Source of the DNA: Morinoia aosen
Taxonomy: Eukaryota > Arthropoda > Malacostraca > Amphipoda > Talitridae
Assembly (NCBI GenBank): GCA_030386875.1
Contig: CM059569.1
Location: forward strand, 47,717,842-47,781,841
Direction: 5' to 3'
Length of the DNA: 64,000 nt
The notes beneath the pieces are model-generated. The model was given only the letters and a program-made list of their open reading frames with translations, had not been told where the DNA came from and did no database searches. Shown in pieces: positions 59,304 through 64,000 of this stretch. Positions within the stretch are counted from its first letter, which is position 1; each line of letters begins with the position of its first letter. The translations under genes were made by a program, and so were the position numbers.

Positions 59304-60734
59304 GTGAGTAGCGAGTGACTGTCCTGCACAATGATCTGTTTCTTATCTTGTGCTGGAAGGTCAGGCAGTGCATAACTAGGAGCAAGGTGTTCATTTCCTA
59401 GGTTGGGATGTCACACACTGTACAGGTGAGAGAAAAGTTCTTGAATGATGTGTCCTCAAATAATAAATATGAGAGGGATTAGTGGGAACGGAGTTAGTTC
59501 TGCTATGTAGCAGCAGATGTAATATGTGAGGAAAATCTGTTTCCATAGTTAAAATTGTGCCTGTAAAATGGATATATTTAAAACTTCTTGTTGTTTGCCT
59601 AAAACAGCTCTTCTGTACCTTTTTGTTCTAGTTAAAAGTTGGGGTTAACTTAAGTATGAAAGCAATACTAGAGTCAAGAATTTTATGCCCTAAAAAATCT
59701 AGTAGGAAATATGATAGAATTTTTGCTTTTATTGGGAAAATTCACCGATATATGGTCGAAAATATTTTAAAGTGTTACAAAAGGTGCAAAGTAGATGTAT
59801 GGGACGATTACTTCTTGAACCGAGCTTGGCTGAAATCTTTTGACTGTAAAGTAGGTTTTTGAGCTACATTTCGTGCACTACTCATGCTCTCTATTGTTAG
59901 GCTGTGGCACCTCTAGTTCTCCATCAGTCTAGTATTGCCAGCAATCTGACCTCAATGAAACTGATGTTTACGCAGGATTCTATTTTGAATTTCATCTCAT
60001 AGACGTAGACCAATTGAGCAGTTCCCTTACTTGGTTTCATTTTTACTTCTGAGTTAACATCCATAGGGTTTTAGTTCAGTACCTTTCTTCTCTCACTGTG
60101 TTGTGATTCAGTTATCAGTACAAAAATGTTTCAGTTTTTGGAGTATTTTTCTTTCATACTGGAATGCATTGTGCATTGTTAGCCAATCTCAATATTTCAT
60201 TTTGTGGACTGTGAAGACTTCCAATTTATTTGTGCCTTTATTTAATATTGAAGGGATACAATTATGCACAAATTAAGCCTTGTCTTGTGGTTACAGCCTA
60301 TAACCTTGAAAAATATTTTAATATTTTATTTCCTTTGTTTATTTTATTAGTTGGTACCTATATTGTGGGTAACGTTAATGTATGCTCAATTAATTCCGTG
60401 ACATTTTCTTGGTTACTTGAATTTTTTCACTGTAGTTGAGACAATTTTGGGTTTCATATGTAATCTCCTTTATGTTGTCCATCGAGTCTCAATGCCAATT
60501 GGTTGTTGATGTGGATCTTGTTCAGCCTTGCTGGATATCATTACTTATACCCCTTCTAAATTGATTCTGAGGTTTCTCATTTTCAACAATGGCATCTCCT
60601 TTCTGACATGGGCATTCTCTTTGCTTCATTTCTTCCTTCAAATACTGGGACAGTTACTTCAGAACTGAATATTTTCCCTCACTTCTGCGTGATAGAAGTC
60701 TAACCTCTACTAATGGTGCACAATGGCTTGCCAG
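59304..60734 (+). other. coronin intron 2
   Basis: 1431 bp, GTGAGTAG ... TTGCCAG. AT-rich and without recognisable elements; ORFs at 59656 and 60230 are intronic and hydrophobic/AT-biased only. Confidence 0.85.
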
Positions 60735-60921
60735 GTGCACGTGTGGCACATCCCAGAGCAGGGTCTGGATAGCAACATCAGCACGCCAGAATACTCGCTG
60801 CCGCAGTTCGACAAGCGCGTCGAGAACGTGCTCTTCCACCCCACCACGGAGTTTGTCCTCTCTGTTGCCTACTATGACACCATCAAGGTGTATGACATCT
60901 TGCATCAGAAGGAGATTGCTT
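60735..60921 (+). CDS. pod1: coronin-7/POD-1 like protein, exon 3
   Basis: Acceptor TTGCCAG, donor GCTT|GTGAGT, 187 nt, phase 0 in, phase 1 out. It encodes VHVWHIPEQGLDSNISTPEY, FDKRVENVLFHPTTEFVL, SVAYYDTIKVYDI and HQKEIA: the end of one WD40 blade (VW.IPE.GL) and a further full blade (K.V..V.FHPT....L....D..I.V.D). Codon use is clearly GC-richer than the introns. Confidence 0.92.
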
Positions 60922-61796
60922 GTGAGTCTGGCGTCTTGACAACAGGGATCTTCTTTTGCTAGTTGTCTCTGCCTCTCTCTTGGTTCCTAAGTGGAAGCAT
61001 GTTCATTTACAGCACACATGTTATTGAACAGGCATTAAACGTTTATTATAATTATAACTTATATTATTAAATATCAAAATGTACATAACTGCATTTTTAA
61101 TACAGTATAAGATAAATGTTCATGCACAATGTCATCATGACCAGTGCAGAATATATATTTTTCAATTTTGATCAACCTCTAGAGAATTCTTGTGTGCACT
61201 TATTTTCGTATGTTGGTGATAGTCCTTCACTTCTGTAGGCTGCATAGTTTTTGTAGGCTGCAGTGAATGCATTGCCATGGTGCTCTTAATAAATGATGTA
61301 GAATATTTCAGAATTTCAGTCTAAATTTTGGCTGCTAGTCTCCTGTGGAACAATGAATTCAGACGAGTTCCTTTATGAGCTCCCTAAACTTGAAATGTGT
61401 GCATAATGTGAACAGCAAAATTTGTGTGGGCATCAGCAATTTTTATATTGAATTTTATGTCACTGGACCCCTTGTTGTTAGACCTTTTGAGTGTACCCAC
61501 AAGTGTTTTGCTATTGAGTAATCCCAAGCAGCATTGAACTGCGTGACTGTAAGCCCATAATACATGGCCCATGATATTGTGTGCAAGCCAGATAGGTGCT
61601 TGCATCAAAACACTATCTTGTGTGCTGTGCGCAGGCTACAGAAGTACTTGTAGAGTAACCTAGGAAATGCTTGCCTAGAATGCTCTGTACAGGCTTGTAG
61701 AGTAACCTGTTGTATACTTGACTGGGGGCTTTGTTCAGGCTGTGGAAGTACTTGTAGAGTAACTTGATATATACTTAACTGTGGGGCTCTGTACAG
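60922..61796 (+). other. coronin intron 3 with acceptor-side tandem repeat
   Basis: 875 bp. The last about 165 bp (61632-61796) are units with GYAGAGTAACYT and a CAGGCT acceptor-like site at 61632, 61690, 61736 and 61794 (spacing 58, 46 and 58; the 46-bp unit lacks a 12-nt GAAGTACTTG-containing piece). Only the last AG is the splice site. Confidence 0.85.
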
Positions 61797-62094
61797 GCTG
61801 CAGAGGTGCATCAGACCAGTTGCAGAGCATAAGCTGGCGAGGAGATGGTTCATCATTAGCCAGCTGCGGCAAGGATCGTCTGGTGAGAGTGCACGATCCC
61901 CGCAGCCCTGAGGGTGCCGCCCTGCAGTGCTCTGGCCACCAGAGCACGAAGGACTCGCGCCTCGTATGGGCTGGGGACTCCAGCCACATCCTCACCACCG
62001 GCTACAGCAGCAACCGTGTCAGGGAGATGTGCCTCAGGGACATACGTTCCTTTGACAAGCCGGTCAAGACGCAGCAGTTTGATTCTTCCACTGG
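61797..62094 (+). CDS. pod1: coronin-7/POD-1 like protein, exon 4
   Basis: Acceptor CTGTACAG, donor ACTGG|GTACGT, 298 nt, phase 1 in, phase 2 out. It encodes CRGASDQLQSISWRGDGSSL, ASCGKDRLVRVHDPRS, and TKDSRLVWAGDSSHILTTGY then SSNRVREMCLRDIRSFDKPV: WD40 blades with the coronin signature D..Q..SW..DG..L....KD...R..DPR and the SR..W.G.....TTG.S..R.R....D.R stretch. An alternative acceptor 10 nt further on (GCAGAG|GT) would also keep the frame minus three codons. Confidence 0.9.
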
Positions 62095-63575
62095 GTACGT
62101 CGCTTAATTTGTTATCTATTTAGTGTTTTGTGCCAGAGCTGCATTTCTCTTTGCCAGTACGTTTGTTTGTCATGCCTACATACATTGAGTTTGGCATTTG
62201 TTTGATGGAATCCGTGTTTGGTTGTTCATAGTGCTGACTTGATCTCAAGAATTGATTAGTTCGTGATATGACCGACTACTAGATCAAATTAAAGTCGACT
62301 TGCTTCATGCAAAAGGAAACAGGAAAAAAATGCCTGAAAAAATTGATGCTGAAATTCTGCATACAATATCAGCGTGAGGCATGCTGTGCTATCCTGCAAA
62401 TATGTTTGAAGATGTACTCTTCCAATACCATTCTGGAAATAGACTTACGTTAGAGATTACGGGTATAAGTGGAATCATTATTTAGGTTTTAGGACACAGA
62501 TTAAATGATGGAAGGAAGATGTAGGGGACAACTTTTGGTTTAGAGTAAAAGACATGTTTAAGCATCTAATTTTTTTCGGTCCCACCTCAGGGGGATACAA
62601 CTATTGTATCTATGGGAATTGGCACTCTCAGGGGGACATTGTGAGGGCCCGAGCTGAAGGTTAGGTAGGAATCCTTTTTTTATAAATAGAATAGGTTTTT
62701 GTTTTGTTATGGACCATATTTTTTTGGTTCGCTGCTGTCCTGTTTTTTCAGCACCTACTACTTTCTTCTTTAACTTTGATCATGTTTCATTAACTTCTTT
62801 CTCATCTTACTGTTTTTATGCTATTTCTGCATAGATTCCGCGTTTCCTTAACTCCATACTTTATGATGCCTTCTTCCTTCCTCTCTTTGGATCTCATTTG
62901 TTGAGGATAGGGAGACTTAAACTGACTAATAATCTAATCTTTTTGTGATCCAAATAACTTACGTTTAAATACTCTGGAAATGTTCTTGAATGCAGTTTAC
63001 ATTTTTTTTCATATTTTCCATTTGTATACCTGAAATCACACGAGGCCTCAATTAGAAAAAATTTCTATTTTGTTTGCATGTGTCTTCTATTACACAAATA
63101 CATACATACAAGCTGGGGCATAGTAAAGGCCAATTTTGGATGAACAGCAACAAAATATTCCACTAATTTTTCAAAATTTTACATTACCTCTTCCACCCAC
63201 ACAAAAAACTCCAAAAGTCTGCTGTGAATAGAACTAAGTTTTAAAAATAACTCGGACGTGGACATTCTTCAAAGGTGAGCATTGTTCCTAACATTCTGCA
63301 GCCTTGTCCCTAGGATCTGAGCGAAATCTTTTCCCCTGTATTATTTCAGCTCTTCAACTGCTGGTAGAAAGTTAGCTTGATACACTATGCTCTTATAGTA
63401 TCCTCACAAAAAGCACTCATTGCCTCATTCTCAACCTTCGCCTCTGGTGATCAATGACGAGTAGTTAGTTCACGATTTCAACGTGTTAATTTCGCCATGA
63501 AATATCACGAGACTACAAAATATTCCATTTATGTTGAACGCTCACATTTGTTTAGACTTGAAATGTTCATTTCAG
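62095..63575 (+). other. coronin intron 4
   Basis: 1481 bp, GTACGTC ... CATTTCAG. No ORF or mobile element recognised. CTCAGGGGGATACA / CTCAGGGGGACATT at 62587 and 62628 is a short direct repeat. Confidence 0.85.
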
Positions 63576-63703
63576 CATCCTGATGCCCCTCTACGATTCT
63601 GACACTCGGATGCTTTTCCTGGCTGGCAAGGCTGACGTCAGCATCATGTATTGGGAGGTGACGGAGAAGGAGCCTTTCTTAATGGAGGGGCTCAAGCACA
63701 CAG
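63576..63703 (+). CDS. pod1: coronin-7/POD-1 like protein, exon 5
   Basis: Acceptor TTTCAG, donor CAG|GTGAGTG, 128 nt, phase 2 in, phase 1 out. It encodes ILMPLYDSDTRMLFLAGKAD, VSIMYWEVTEKEPFLMEGLK and HT: the coronin L.P.YD.DT..L.L.GK.D..I.Y.E.T blade. The gene continues beyond the window; the second propeller and C-terminus are not present. Confidence 0.92.
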
Positions 63704-64000
63704 GTGAGTGTTGGGTAGTATGGTGGTGCTGAGGGTCACTTGCTGCTGTTTAAATGTCTAATGCTGTAGGATTATCCCAATAAACGCCACCGTTATTTCT
63801 GATAGGTATTAGAAATAATTTATGTTGTCTTTATTCTCTGTTTTGTTGCTAATTAGTTGCTGCCTGAGATTGCCGACTGCCTATTGCGTGTTGTGAGCGG
63901 CAATTAAATGTTGAGAAAAATTGTGCTATTTTGTTAATGAAGATAAATTTTCTCCTTATAGAGTTAAATCTTCAGAGGTTCTGAAGATCATGGCACTGTA
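63704..64000 (+). other. coronin intron 5 (start)
   Basis: Begins GTGAGTG. No further exon is recognisable before the window ends. Confidence 0.8.

Overview
The window looks like nuclear DNA of an arthropod, probably a crustacean. The only single-copy host gene I recognise is the 5' part of a coronin-7/POD-1 type gene, split into exons with GT/AG introns. The rest is AT-rich and full of eukaryotic transposable elements (a tRNA-derived SINE, Ty3/gypsy, Penelope-like, hAT, a Tc1/mariner relative) and minisatellites. The crustacean guess rests only on the general look of the lectin-like proteins and repeats. There are no bacterial-style operons and no CRISPR array.

Layout. 1-4 kb: two satellite arrays (32-bp and 59-bp units), a full SINE and small inverted repeats. 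4.2-35.9 kb: a tandem array of four minus-strand genes about 9.0-9.3 kb apart (3' ends at 4242, 13577, 22542 and 31804). Each encodes a small secreted protein with a Cys-rich PAN/apple-like N-terminal part and a C-terminal F5/8-type-C (fucolectin/discoidin-like) domain. Copy 1 is divergent and appears to have its own signal-peptide start. Copies 2 and 4 are intact in the visible exon. Copy 3 carries one in-frame TAG. The intergenic DNA is duplicated with the genes, so the copies serve as outgroups for each other. This exposes recent events: a 38-bp minisatellite (about 33 units) and a 35-bp minisatellite (25 units), each grown from a block that is single-copy in sister units, and a SINE, two MITE-like elements, a mariner relative and a foldback element inserted at sites that are empty in sister units.

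33.6-37.5 kb: a Penelope-like fragment (GIY-YIG endonuclease remnant between inverted pLTR-like arms) and a 1.54-kb hAT element with an 8-bp target duplication and a dimerisation-domain remnant. 37.5-54 kb: nested LTR elements. A young Ty3/gypsy element (40868-50961) has 2.58-kb LTRs, a gag ORF, and a full pol ORF one frame back, joined by an A_AAA_AAC slippery heptamer. It sits inside an older LTR-like repeat present in two tandem copies. A diverged relative of its own LTR follows at about 51.9-53.9 kb.

54-64 kb: a 5'-truncated SINE, then coronin/POD-1 exons at 57166, 59152, 60735, 61797 and 63576, covering most of the first beta-propeller; the gene runs off the right edge. Two of its splice acceptors (before the start codon and before exon 4) lie in the last copy of local tandem duplications. 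Intron 1 carries an inverted-repeat element with a perfect 14-bp hairpin next to it.

I found no clear new multi-gene system. The strongest candidates for follow-up are the lectin-like gene array, the outgroup-calibrated minisatellites, the Penelope fragment and the duplicated splice acceptors.
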